A stretch of 64,000 nucleotides of DNA from Devosia pacifica (GTDB lineage: Bacteria > Pseudomonadota > Alphaproteobacteria > Rhizobiales > Devosiaceae), in assembly GCF_014652635.1 (NCBI RefSeq), contig NZ_BMZE01000004.1, positions 1 to 64,000 of the forward strand, in the 5' to 3' direction. This document shows positions 43,749 through 51,625 of this stretch, piece after piece (within the stretch, counting starts at the first letter, position 1; every line of letters starts with the position of its first letter). Made by a program: the position numbers and the translations under genes. A model generated the notes under the pieces. That model was not told where the DNA came from. It did not search any database and saw nothing but the letters and a program-made list of their open reading frames with translations.

Positions 43749-44692
43749 GACTTCAACCTCGGGTCCAGCATGGCCTGCGCGACATCCGCAGCCAGGTTTA
43801 CGAGAACGTAAAGTGTGGCGGCGACCAGGACGCCGCCCTGCACCAGCAGCAGGTCACGTGTTGAGACGGCCTGCACCAGCATGGCGCCAAGGCCCGGCCA
43901 CTGAAACACGGTCTCAATGTAGACGGCGCCGCCAAGCACAAACCCGGCCTGCACACCGATAACCGGGATGATCGAGACGAGGGCCGCGCGCAGCGCATGC
44001 TTGAAGATCACTGTGCGCTCGTTGAGACCCTTGGCGCGCGCGGTTCGAACAAAATCCTGCCGCAGCACCTCGAGCATCGCAGCGCGTGTCAGACGGGCAA
44101 TGACGCCTGTTGCGACAATCGCGAGTGTCACTGCCGGCATGATCAGGTGGCGCAGCAGATCCGGCAGATCGCCGCCGCCATAGACCGCGTACATGCCCGA
44201 AGCGGGCAGCACGCGCAGTTGCACGGCAAACACCAGGATGAAGATCAGCCCGAGCCAGAAGGCCGGCATCGAGATGCCGATGAGGACAAAGAAGGTGACG
44301 ATCCTGTCGGTCCAGCCGAACTGGCGGACGGCGGATACAATGCCGGCGATGAGGCCGAAGACTGAACACAGCACCAGCGAGACCCCCGCGAGGATGAGGG
44401 TCGCGGAGAGCCGCTCAAGAACTTCGTCGATGACCGGGCGGTTGAGGATGTAGGAGCGTCCGAAATCGCCCTGCACAAGGTTGGCGACCCAGATGAAATA
44501 CTGCTCGGGAAGCGATCGGTCGAGGCCGAGATCACGGTTGATGCGCGCCACGTTCTCGGGTGTCGCATAAGAACCGAGCAACGCCAGTGCAGGATCCCCC
44601 GGAATCATCGCCATGATCAGAAAAACGATGATGGACAGGCCGATAATGACCGGTATGGCGGTCAGCAACCGCTTGATGATGTAGCTCGCCAT
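43745..44692 (-). CDS. ABC importer permease, DppB type
   Basis: Channel subunit of 315 residues with the standard N-terminus (MASYIIKRLLTAIPVIIGLS), the PGDP motif of the DppB branch after TM1 (MIPGDPALALLG), and a periplasmic segment with LGLDRSLPEQYFIWVANLVQGDFGRS. The EAA loop is QDFVRTARAKGLNERTVIFKHALR. It is the second gene of the operon, after the binding protein and a hairpin. Substrate is set by the binding protein and is uncertain (peptide, opine-like compound or sugar). Confidence 0.92.
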   Translation of the reverse strand: MASYIIKRLLTAIPVIIGLSIIVFLIMAMIPGDPALALLGSYATPENVARINRDLGLDRSLPEQYFIWVANLVQGDFGRSYILNRPVIDEVLERLSATLILAGVSLVLCSVFGLIAGIVSAVRQFGWTDRIVTFFVLIGISMPAFWLGLIFILVFAVQLRVLPASGMYAVYGGGDLPDLLRHLIMPAVTLAIVATGVIARLTRAAMLEVLRQDFVRTARAKGLNERTVIFKHALRAALVSIIPVIGVQAGFVLGGAVYIETVFQWPGLGAMLVQAVSTRDLLLVQGGVLVAATLYVLVNLAADVAQAMLDPRLKS

Positions 44693-44722
44693 CGTCTGCC
44701 TCCGGCGTCACGATCTCGGGAA

Positions 44723-44748
44723 ACTGGTGGCGGCGGGCCGCCACCAGT
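44723..44748 (-). other. Hairpin after the binding-protein gene
   Basis: ACTGGTGGCGG (44723-44733) pairs perfectly with 44738-44748 across CGGG. It lies 19 bases after the binding-protein stop on the minus strand and upstream of the DppB-type gene, with no T tract. Same placement as the hairpins at 17686 and 33319. Confidence 0.6.
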
Positions 44749-44766
44749 CAGTCGCGGGAGGAGAAG

Positions 44767-46335
44767 CTAGTTCTTCTCGACTTCGCGCAGCACCAGATTG
44801 AAGTCTGGCTGAACCACGAAGTTCTGGACGTTGTCGGTGGTCACGGCATTCTGCTGCCAGTTGGCGACAAACAGCCATGGCGCGTCGTCATGAACGATCT
44901 GCTGGATCTGCTTGTAGAGTTCGCCACGTTCCTCGCGGTCAGTGGCTTCGCGAGCCTGCTGGACCAGTTCGTCGACTTCTTCGTTGGAGTAGTAGCTGGA
45001 GTTGAAGCCGCCTTCGTCCGGGAACGCGCCCGAGGTCAGGGTTAGGGCTGGCAGAGTGTCTGGATCAGTGGTCATCCAGGCCATTTCCGCCATGTCTGCC
45101 TTGCCTTCGAGGCCCGGGTTAACTTCTGAGAGGAATGTGTTCCACTCATAGGTCTCGATGTTCACGTCGAGCCCGACCGCCGCGAGATCAGCCTGGATTG
45201 CGGTGCCCATGGGCACAGGGTCGAGCATGCCGGAGCCACCTTCGGTCACAAAGAATGTCAGCTCAGTGCCGTCTTCGATACCAGCTTCCTCGAGCAATTG
45301 CCGCGCCATATCCGGATCGTATGGATACGGATCAACATCCTCGTTGTAAGCCCAGTTGAAAGCCGGGGGGATCGGCCCGGCGGCAACTGCCGCAGTACCC
45401 TGCAGCACATCGTTGACCAGGCTTTCCTTGTTGACCGCATAGTTCACGGCCTGACGGACGCGCTGATCGGTAAACGGGCCGTCATTCATGTTGAGCATGG
45501 CGTACCAGACATGCGGGCCAACGGCTTCGTGGACGACGAAATTGGCGTCCTGTTCGAAAGTCGCGACGTTGTCCGGCGGCGTTTCTACGAGAACGTCGAT
45601 GCCGCCAGAAAGCATTTCTGCAACGCGCGTATTGGCATCGGTGATCGGACGGAAGACCACAGCTTCAAGCGAAGGCGCGCCATCCCAATAGTCTTCATTG
45701 CGCGAGGCAACGACGCGCTGGTTTGATTCCCATTCCTCGAACTTGAATGCGCCGGTGCCCGAGGGATTGCGGCCATAATCCTCACCATATTCCTCGACAG
45801 CCGTTGGCGAGACGATCAGGCCCGTGGGCGAGGCAAGGTTGGACAGGAACGGGGCAAACGGCTGGCTCAGCGTGAACTCGACCGTCATGTCGTCTACAAC
45901 TGTCACCTCTTCGATCGAGGAGAAGTTGAACGAAAGCGGGAACGGGCCAGTATCATAGTAAGGATGCTCTTCATCGAGCATACGATCGAAGTTGAACTTC
46001 ACAGCTTCGGCGTTGAACGGCGATCCATCATGAAAGCTCACGCCTTCGCGAAGGTTGAACGTGTAGGTCAGCCCGTCATCCGAAACCGTCCAGTCCGTCG
46101 CAAGCGCGGGCTCGATCTCGAGGGTGCCGGACTTGTTGCGCACAAGCCCGTCATAAAGATTGACGTGGATGCGGAAATCGTTGGCTGCAGTCGACACGTG
46201 CGGATCGAGCGACGCAGGCTCGGCGATCTGACCGACGATCAGAACGTTGGGCGGAGTCTGGGCATTTGCCGGACCGGCAAGAGCGAGAGCGCTGGCTACT
46301 GCTAGAAGCGCTACACCCTTTTTCAGATTGAACAT
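44767..46335 (-). CDS. Dpp-type ABC substrate-binding protein
   Basis: Periplasmic binding protein of 522 residues in the SBP_bac_5 family. Residues 1-25 are a signal peptide (MFNLKKGVALLAVASALALA, cleavage after PANAQ). The mature N-terminus is GQIAEPASLDPHVSTAANDF, and the domain I signature LATDWTVSDDGLTYTFNLREGVSFHDG is clear. AAGGAGG precedes ATG 46335; earlier in-frame starts would run into the operator region. First gene of an operon with DppB, DppC-DppD and DppF homologues and a GntR regulator. Ligand unknown; peptide- or amino-acid-derived compounds are common for this branch. Confidence 0.9.
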   Translation of the reverse strand: MFNLKKGVALLAVASALALAGPANAQTPPNVLIVGQIAEPASLDPHVSTAANDFRIHVNLYDGLVRNKSGTLEIEPALATDWTVSDDGLTYTFNLREGVSFHDGSPFNAEAVKFNFDRMLDEEHPYYDTGPFPLSFNFSSIEEVTVVDDMTVEFTLSQPFAPFLSNLASPTGLIVSPTAVEEYGEDYGRNPSGTGAFKFEEWESNQRVVASRNEDYWDGAPSLEAVVFRPITDANTRVAEMLSGGIDVLVETPPDNVATFEQDANFVVHEAVGPHVWYAMLNMNDGPFTDQRVRQAVNYAVNKESLVNDVLQGTAAVAAGPIPPAFNWAYNEDVDPYPYDPDMARQLLEEAGIEDGTELTFFVTEGGSGMLDPVPMGTAIQADLAAVGLDVNIETYEWNTFLSEVNPGLEGKADMAEMAWMTTDPDTLPALTLTSGAFPDEGGFNSSYYSNEEVDELVQQAREATDREERGELYKQIQQIVHDDAPWLFVANWQQNAVTTDNVQNFVVQPDFNLVLREVEKN

Positions 46336-46412
46336 CACGAAACCTCCTTGGGGCACCTTTTTTGGGGGCTGTTGCCTCATGGGGGGTTCCCGTAGGCAAC
46401 CGACCTTGCGAC

Positions 46413-46430
46413 AATTTATCAGCATAAATT
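46413..46430. promoter_or_regulatory. Operator 1 of the divergent Dpp/DUF1028 promoter
   Basis: AATTTAT-CAGC-ATAAATT is a perfect palindrome with 7-bp arms. It lies 78 bases upstream of the binding-protein start. Its arms match those of the second palindrome at 46444. AT-rich palindromes of 16-18 bp with a 4-base centre fit FadR-type GntR regulators, and the operon encodes one. Confidence 0.7.
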
Positions 46431-46443
46431 TGCGGCGCAACTC

Positions 46444-46459
46444 ATTTATGCGTATAAAT
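46444..46459. promoter_or_regulatory. Operator 2 of the divergent Dpp/DUF1028 promoter
   Basis: ATTTAT-GCGT-ATAAAT is a perfect palindrome with 6-bp arms, its centre exactly 30 bp from that of operator 1, about three helical turns. It lies 28 bases before the DUF1028 start codon, so a bound regulator could block both directions. Confidence 0.7.
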
Positions 46460-46487
46460 TACGCACCACAGTGCAAGTGGGGGAGTG

Positions 46488-47144
46488 ATGACGTTTTCGA
46501 TAGTGGCACGCGATCCGGCAACAGGTGCATTCGGCGTAGCAACTGCCACAGGTGGGCCGGTGGTCGGCTCTCTGGTGCCTCACGCAAGGGCGGGTGTCGG
46601 GGCAATTGCGACGCAAGGATACACCAATGGCCTCTACGGCTTTGATGGCCTTGATCTGCTGTCCGGCGGGCAGCCGGCAGAGACTGTTCTCAGCATACTC
46701 ACCGATGCTGACGCGGGGCGGCAAAGACGACAATGCCTTGTGATGGACCGCGATGGATCAACGGCAGCCTGGTCCGGCGATGGTCTGACGCCCTATGCCG
46801 GGTCCCTTTCAAGCCGCGATGTCGCAGTTGCGGGCAATTTGCTTGTAGGGCCCCAGGTCTTGCAAGCCATGCTGGATGCCTATCAAGCCATGGATGCGCC
46901 GATAGAAGACAAGCTGCTCGCGGCGCTGGTAGCGGCTGACGCCAAGGGCGGTGACAGCAGGGGCACCCGCTCTGCGGCGCTCAAGGTCTACACCAGCGAG
47001 CCATATCCGGCGATCGACATCAGGGTCGACTGGTCCGACACGCCGATCGCGGATCTTGAGCCGATCCTCGATCGTGTTCGGGCGCCGGATTATGCCTCGT
47101 TCTTCAAGCGCGTTCCGACGCGCGCTGATCCCGGCCGAATGTAA
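46488..47144 (+). CDS. DUF1028 family protein (Ntn-hydrolase-like)
   Basis: Protein of 218 residues beginning MTFSIVARDPATGAFGVATA, the conserved start of DUF1028 proteins, which are thought to have an Ntn-hydrolase-like fold. GTG 46485 is also possible; ATG 46488 gives the family N-terminus. It is divergent from the Dpp-type importer and shares its operators, so it is likely to process the imported compound, for example by hydrolysing an amide or peptide bond. Biochemical function of the family is not established to my knowledge. No signal peptide. Confidence 0.85.
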   Translation: MTFSIVARDPATGAFGVATATGGPVVGSLVPHARAGVGAIATQGYTNGLYGFDGLDLLSGGQPAETVLSILTDADAGRQRRQCLVMDRDGSTAAWSGDGLTPYAGSLSSRDVAVAGNLLVGPQVLQAMLDAYQAMDAPIEDKLLAALVAADAKGGDSRGTRSAALKVYTSEPYPAIDIRVDWSDTPIADLEPILDRVRAPDYASFFKRVPTRADPGRM

Positions 47145-47195
47145 CCCGCATCTTTGCTAGCGAATAACTTCCTTGCTGATACTTGCGGGCGTACG

Positions 47196-47220
47196 GGAAC
47201 TGGACTAACCGTCCAATTCC
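47196..47220. promoter_or_regulatory. Inverted repeat in front of the TRAP operon
   Basis: GGAACTGGAC (47196-47205) and GTCCAATTCC (47211-47220) form a 10-bp inverted repeat with one mismatch around TAACC. It lies 32 bases before the chosen DctQ start, in the promoter region of the TRAP operon. Possible operator for a regulator not encoded next to it. Confidence 0.45.
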
Positions 47221-47251
47221 TTGGCAAGATGATGCCGAGGGGGAGGATGAT

Positions 47252-47827
47252 TTGCAGATTCTGGCAGGATTGGTCCGCCTAGTTGGCGGGATAAACTGGA
47301 TTGTGGGGCAAGTCCTGTCCTGGCTGGCGCTGGCATGCGTCGTCGTCTGCTTTGCAGTCGTTGTCCAGCGGTACCTATTCTCCATCTCGATCCTCTGGAT
47401 GCAGGATCTTTATGTCTGGCTGAGCGGAGCGATGTTCACCGGGGTGGCCGGCTTCGCGCTGCTGCGGAACGACCATGTGCGCGTAGACGTCTTCTACCGT
47501 CCTTGGCCTGTGCGCCGGAAGGCAATCGCAGACCTGTTCGGGGTTGTCTTCTTCCTCTTGCCGTTCGTTTACGTGGTCTGGAGCTACGGCTTCGTCAGCG
47601 TCTCGCGCTCGTGGGGATACTACGAAGGATCTGCGAATTTCGGCGGCATGCCGGGCCTGTTCGTACTCAAGACCTTCGTTCTGGTATTTGCGGTCCTGAT
47701 CGGTATCCAGGGCATTTCCATGGCCGCCCGCTCAATCCTGGTGCTTGCGGGGGAGGAGCACCGCTTGCCGGAGGGCCTGCGGTACCGGCAGGGCGGTGAA
47801 TCCGTGCCCGCAGGAGAACGCGGCTGA
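47252..47827 (+). CDS. dctQ: TRAP transporter small membrane subunit (DctQ)
   Basis: Four-helix membrane subunit of about 191 residues. Helices are seen at about 12-35 (WIVGQVLSWLALACVVVCFA), 45-65, 85-110 and 135-160. The start is taken as TTG 47252 because GAGGGGGAGG lies at the right distance; a GTG at 47183 is in frame but has no such site and would start within the inverted repeat region. The stop overlaps the DctM start (TGATG at 47825-47829). It pairs with DctM to form the sodium- or proton-driven carrier. Confidence 0.85.
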   Translation: MQILAGLVRLVGGINWIVGQVLSWLALACVVVCFAVVVQRYLFSISILWMQDLYVWLSGAMFTGVAGFALLRNDHVRVDVFYRPWPVRRKAIADLFGVVFFLLPFVYVVWSYGFVSVSRSWGYYEGSANFGGMPGLFVLKTFVLVFAVLIGIQGISMAARSILVLAGEEHRLPEGLRYRQGGESVPAGERG

Positions 47828-49218
47828 TGGATCCGGTTCTGCTCGGCGAAATTCTTGCCGCCCTCATGTTCTTCGGCGTCATCGGCATCCTGCTGATCGG
47901 CTTTCCGGTCGCGTTTTCACTCGCCGGCACGGCCTTGATTTTCGGGGTGATCGGATGGTGGCTCGGCGTCTTTGACCCGAGCAATTTCGGCTCGCTGTTC
48001 GGGCGCTATATCGGACTGATGACCAACGAAGTGTTGGTCGCGGTTCCTTTGTTCATCTTTATGGGTGTGATGCTCGAGCGGTCCGGAATCGCCGAGCAAT
48101 TGCTGCTGACGATGGGCAAGCTGTTCGGCAATATGCGCGGCGGGCTCGGCATCTCGGTTGTCGTTGTCGGTGCGCTCCTCGCCGCATCGACAGGTGTCGT
48201 CGGCGCCACCGTCGTAACCATGGGCCTGATATCGCTGCCGGCCATGCTGCGGGCAGGGTACGACCCGAAGATGGCGACTGGCGTGATTTGCGCCTCTGGC
48301 ACGCTGGGGCAGATCATCCCGCCGTCGACCGTGCTGATTTTCATGGGCGACATGCTGTCCGGCATCAACCAGCAGGTGCAGATGGAGCAGGGCAACTTTG
48401 CGCCCGAGCCCGTATCGGTAGGCTCGCTCTTTGCCGGCGCTCTCATTCCCGGCTTCTTGCTGGTCGGGCTTTACATCGTCTGGGTGCTGATCAAGGCGGT
48501 GATCGATCCCAAGTCCTGTCCCGCGACGCCGGTGCCGGCTGACGAGCGCGGTCATTTGTGGCGTGAAGTGCTTGTGGCCCTGGTGCCGCCGCTTCTTCTG
48601 ATCCTTGCAGTGCTCGGCTCAATCCTCGGCGGCATCGCCACTCCGACGGAAGCTGCCTCGGTTGGCTCGGTCGGTGCAATGGTGCTGGCAGCAGCGCGTC
48701 TCAAGCTGAGCTTCAAGATCCTGCACGAGGTGGTGATCTCGACAGCGACGATCACATCAATGGTCTTCGTCATATTGTTTGGCGCTGCGGTGTTCTCCGT
48801 CGTCTTCCGCATGATGGGTGGTGACAATCTCGTTCACGAGTTCCTGTCATCCATGCCTGGTGGTGCACTTGGTGCAGCCATCATCGTGATGTTCATCATG
48901 TTTCTGCTGGGCTTCATCCTCGATACTTTCGAGATCATTTTCATCGTTATCCCGATCACGGCACCCATCCTTCTGACCCTGGGCCTCGATCCGGTTTGGC
49001 TTGGTGTGATGGTGGGCGTGAACCTGCAGACCAGCTTCCTGACGCCGCCTTTCGGATTTGCGCTGTTCTACCTTCGCGGGGTGGCGCCGCCCACGGTATC
49101 GACCGGCATGATCTACAGAGGCGCCGTCCCCTTCGTCATTCTGCAGATCATCGGGCTCGCGCTGTTGTTCGCATTCCCCGATCTCATCACCTGGCTGCCG
49201 GATGTTCTTTATGACTGA
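47827..49218 (+). CDS. dctM: TRAP transporter large membrane subunit (DctM)
   Basis: Carrier subunit of 463 residues with about 12 helices. Family motifs include FPVAFSLAGTALIFGVIGW near the N-terminus, VPLFIFMGVMLERSGIAEQLL, GVVGATVVTMGLISLPAML, ASGTLGQIIPPSTVLIFMGD and TPPFGFALFYLRGVAPP near the C-terminus. The insertion around residues 185-245 is soluble and of the length seen in the 2-oxoacid/lactate branch. It is translationally coupled to DctQ, and the binding-protein gene follows 138 bases later, in an intergenic stretch with two short GC hairpins. Confidence 0.92.
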   Translation: MDPVLLGEILAALMFFGVIGILLIGFPVAFSLAGTALIFGVIGWWLGVFDPSNFGSLFGRYIGLMTNEVLVAVPLFIFMGVMLERSGIAEQLLLTMGKLFGNMRGGLGISVVVVGALLAASTGVVGATVVTMGLISLPAMLRAGYDPKMATGVICASGTLGQIIPPSTVLIFMGDMLSGINQQVQMEQGNFAPEPVSVGSLFAGALIPGFLLVGLYIVWVLIKAVIDPKSCPATPVPADERGHLWREVLVALVPPLLLILAVLGSILGGIATPTEAASVGSVGAMVLAAARLKLSFKILHEVVISTATITSMVFVILFGAAVFSVVFRMMGGDNLVHEFLSSMPGGALGAAIIVMFIMFLLGFILDTFEIIFIVIPITAPILLTLGLDPVWLGVMVGVNLQTSFLTPPFGFALFYLRGVAPPTVSTGMIYRGAVPFVILQIIGLALLFAFPDLITWLPDVLYD

Positions 49219-49356
49219 TCATGGACACTGGACAGCGCCGCGCATTGCGGCTTTCTTGAAATGCCGGCCAAAAGGCCGCAACTCCGCCGCTGACATCGTG
49301 GCGGACACACCTGCGGAGACTTTTCCGCATAGCCCGGCTCTCTTGGGAGGAGACCA

Positions 49357-50454
49357 ATGAAAAGACGCGACTTCTTCAAAACTGCAGGCATTTCCGCAGC
49401 CGGTGCGGCCGCCGCAACCCTTGCCACTCCTGCCATTGCGCAGGGCGGCACCACCTGGCGCATGGTCACCACATGGCCGAAGAACTTCCCTGGTCTCGGC
49501 GTTGGTGCCCAGCGTCTGGCCGATCGCATCACCGCCGCCTCGGGTGGGGAGCTCACTATCCAGGTCTTCGCAGCCGGCGAAATGGTGCCAGGTCTGCAGG
49601 CGCTCGATGCCGTCATCGACGGATCGGCGGAAATGAGCCATGGCGCGGCCTACTATTGGCAGAACAAGAGTCAGGGCCTGGCGTTCTTCACCGGCGTGCC
49701 CTACGGCATGACCAGCCGCGAGTTGACCGCCTGGGTGCGTTTCCTCGGCGGGCAGGAAATCTGGGACGAAATATACGACCAGTTCGGCGTTCAAGGCTTC
49801 CTGTCCGGCGATACCGGCACGCAGGCTGGCGGCTGGTTCCGCAACGAGCTGACGGGCGTCAGCGATATCGAGGGCCTGCGGTTCCGCACTCCCGGCCTCG
49901 GTGGCCAGGTCTGGCAGAAGCTTGGCGCATCGGTCACCAACCTCGCCGCTGGCGAGATCTTTCAGGCGCTGCAGTCCGGCACGCTCGACGCTGCTGAATT
50001 TGTTGGCCCGTACAACGACCTGGCGCTCGGCTTCTACCAGATTGCCAAGAACTACTATTTCCCGAGCTTCATCGAGCCGGGCCTTGCGACGGAGCTGGTC
50101 GTTGACAAGGCAAAGTACCAGGCTCTCCCCGAGAACCTGCAGGCGATCATCCGCGATTGCTGCCAGGCAGAATATGACAACGTGGCAGCCGACTTTGCCG
50201 CCAACGATCCGCGCGCTCTCGAGACACTTATCAACGAGCATGACGTTACCATCCGTCAGTTCCCCGAGGAAATTCTCCAGGCTGGCGCTGAAGCGGCCCG
50301 GGAACTGCTCATGGAAATTCGCGAAGGCGGCGATCCGCTGACGAAGAAGACGGCAGAGAGCTTCATTTCAGCGTTGAACCTGACGCGTCAAAAAACCGAG
50401 GGCACCGACATGCTGTTCCTGCGCGCCCGCGATCAGTACTTCAGTCTCGACTGA
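49357..50454 (+). CDS. dctP: TRAP transporter solute-binding protein (DctP), 2-oxoacid/lactate type
   Basis: Periplasmic binding protein of 365 residues with a twin-arginine-type leader (MKRRDFFKTAGISAAGAAAA, cleavage after AIAQ). It resembles TakP of Rhodobacter and the Thermus lactate binder: IQVFAAGEMVPGLQALDAV, GGWFRNEL with the carboxylate-binding arginine, and LDAAEFVGPYNDLALGFYQ with ligand-contacting residues. A 2-oxo or hydroxy monocarboxylate such as pyruvate or lactate is therefore likely. GGGAGGAGA precedes the ATG. A strong terminator follows the stop by 22 bases. Confidence 0.9.
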   Translation: MKRRDFFKTAGISAAGAAAATLATPAIAQGGTTWRMVTTWPKNFPGLGVGAQRLADRITAASGGELTIQVFAAGEMVPGLQALDAVIDGSAEMSHGAAYYWQNKSQGLAFFTGVPYGMTSRELTAWVRFLGGQEIWDEIYDQFGVQGFLSGDTGTQAGGWFRNELTGVSDIEGLRFRTPGLGGQVWQKLGASVTNLAAGEIFQALQSGTLDAAEFVGPYNDLALGFYQIAKNYYFPSFIEPGLATELVVDKAKYQALPENLQAIIRDCCQAEYDNVAADFAANDPRALETLINEHDVTIRQFPEEILQAGAEAARELLMEIREGGDPLTKKTAESFISALNLTRQKTEGTDMLFLRARDQYFSLD

Positions 50455-50476
50455 TACCGGTTGTTCTGAGATTCGG

Positions 50477-50505
50477 GCCCCGGCGTGTTGCGCCGGGGCT
50501 TTTTT
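50477..50505 (+). terminator. Intrinsic terminator after dctP
   Basis: GCCCCGGCG (50477-50485) pairs with CGCCGGGGC (50491-50499) across TGTTG and is followed by six T. It ends the TRAP operon just before the convergent bd-oxidase genes. Confidence 0.92.
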
Positions 50506-50513
50506 GTCCGCGT

Positions 50514-50624
50514 TTACGGCGCCAGAAACAGCCGGACGACAAGCCCGATCAGCGTCACCACGCCGACACCACCAAGCCACAAAGCGGCGAACCACAGCCA
50601 GTTTCGTGCCTTTGGGGAATTCAA
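50514..50624 (-). CDS. 36-residue membrane protein of the cydAB operon (DUF2474-like)
   Basis: Small gene reading, after a TTG start, as NSPKARNWLWFAALWLGG and then one hydrophobic segment ending VVRLFLAP. It has one transmembrane helix with Trp residues at its start and an Arg near its end. The TTG overlaps the cydB stop codon (TTGA at 50624-50621), and AGAGGG lies upstream, so translation is coupled to cydB. Its size, composition and place match DUF2474 proteins, which accompany bd-type (CioAB) oxidases and may be an accessory subunit like CydX; it does not resemble CydX itself. Family recalled from memory. Confidence 0.72.
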   Translation of the reverse strand: MNSPKARNWLWFAALWLGGVGVVTLIGLVVRLFLAP

Positions 50625-51625
50625 TGGTAGCCCTCTTCCGGGTCAATTTTGCCGCGAAACACCCAGTAGGCGTATCCAGTGTATGCCAGAATGACCGGCA
50701 CGAGCACGAGCGCCCCTGCGAGCAGGAATGCCAGCGAGCTATCGGGCGCAGCAGCTTCTTCGATCGTCAGCGCGCCCGGCACCATATAGGGGTAAAAACT
50801 CACACCGAGCCCGACGAAGCTGATGACGAACAGGCCAAGCGCTGCAAGAAACGGTTGCAGGTGCTTGTCTGTCGTGAGGCCATGCCAGAGCGCGAACGCG
50901 CAGCCGGCGAGCAGTAGCGGAACGAGCGCAGAATAGAACGCGGTCGGCCAGCCAAACCAGCGATCGAAATAGTTCGCGTTGAGGAACGGGCTCCAAAGGC
51001 TGACAACGCCGATCAGCGCCAGTGTCACCACCCCTGTCACCATCGATAGCCGCCGCGCATGGGCCTGCAATTCGCCTGATGTCTTGAGATTAAGCCATGT
51101 GGCGCCGAGCAGAGCATAGCCGATGGTGACCGCGAGCCCGCACAGCAGCGTGAACGGCGTCAGCCAGTCCCACCACTCGCCAACATATTGCCGGTTCGCA
51201 ATTTCAATTCCCTGCACCAAAGCCCCAAGTGCGATGCCCTGCATGAAGGCTGCAAGTGTCGAGCCGATCCAGAAGCCGACATCCCACGATCTCGAGCCGC
51301 GCGTCGTGCGCCAGCGGAACTCGAACGCCACGCCGCGAAACACCAGGCCCAGCAGCATGACGATGATCGGCATATATAGCGCCGGCAGGACAGTGGCGTA
51401 AACGACCGGGAAGACCGCCATGAGCCCGCCGCCACCAAGCACCAGCCAGGTCTCGTTACCGTCCCAGACCGGAGCGATAGAGTTGGTCATGATGTCCCGG
51501 TCATGCCGCTTCGGGAACAGTGGGAAGAGGATTCCGACGCCTAGATCGAACCCGTCGAGGACCACGTAGGCGAGAACGGCAAAGGCGATGAGCCCGGCCC
51601 AGACCGTTGGCAGATCAATCTCCAC
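50621..51625 (-). CDS. cydB: Cytochrome bd-type quinol oxidase subunit II
   Basis: Membrane subunit of 334 residues with about eight helices. Family motifs include YVVLDGFDLGVGILFPLFP, APVWDGNETWLVLGGGGLMAVFP and YPYMVPGALTIEEAAAPDSSLAFLL. The start is GTG 51625 (giving MEIDLPTVWAG), with AGGAGGG eight bases upstream and an 11-base overlap with the end of cydA; upstream in-frame ATG codons would lie deep in cydA. Together with CydA it oxidises quinol and reduces oxygen without pumping protons. Confidence 0.93.
   Translation of the reverse strand: MEIDLPTVWAGLIAFAVLAYVVLDGFDLGVGILFPLFPKRHDRDIMTNSIAPVWDGNETWLVLGGGGLMAVFPVVYATVLPALYMPIIVMLLGLVFRGVAFEFRWRTTRGSRSWDVGFWIGSTLAAFMQGIALGALVQGIEIANRQYVGEWWDWLTPFTLLCGLAVTIGYALLGATWLNLKTSGELQAHARRLSMVTGVVTLALIGVVSLWSPFLNANYFDRWFGWPTAFYSALVPLLLAGCAFALWHGLTTDKHLQPFLAALGLFVISFVGLGVSFYPYMVPGALTIEEAAAPDSSLAFLLAGALVLVPVILAYTGYAYWVFRGKIDPEEGYH

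Noticed and set aside
50514..50624. CydX assignment for the small gene after cydB
   Set aside because: The sequence starts with charged residues then WLWFAALWLGG and ends LVVRLFLAP, unlike CydX (MWYFAWILG type); a DUF2474-like call fits better.
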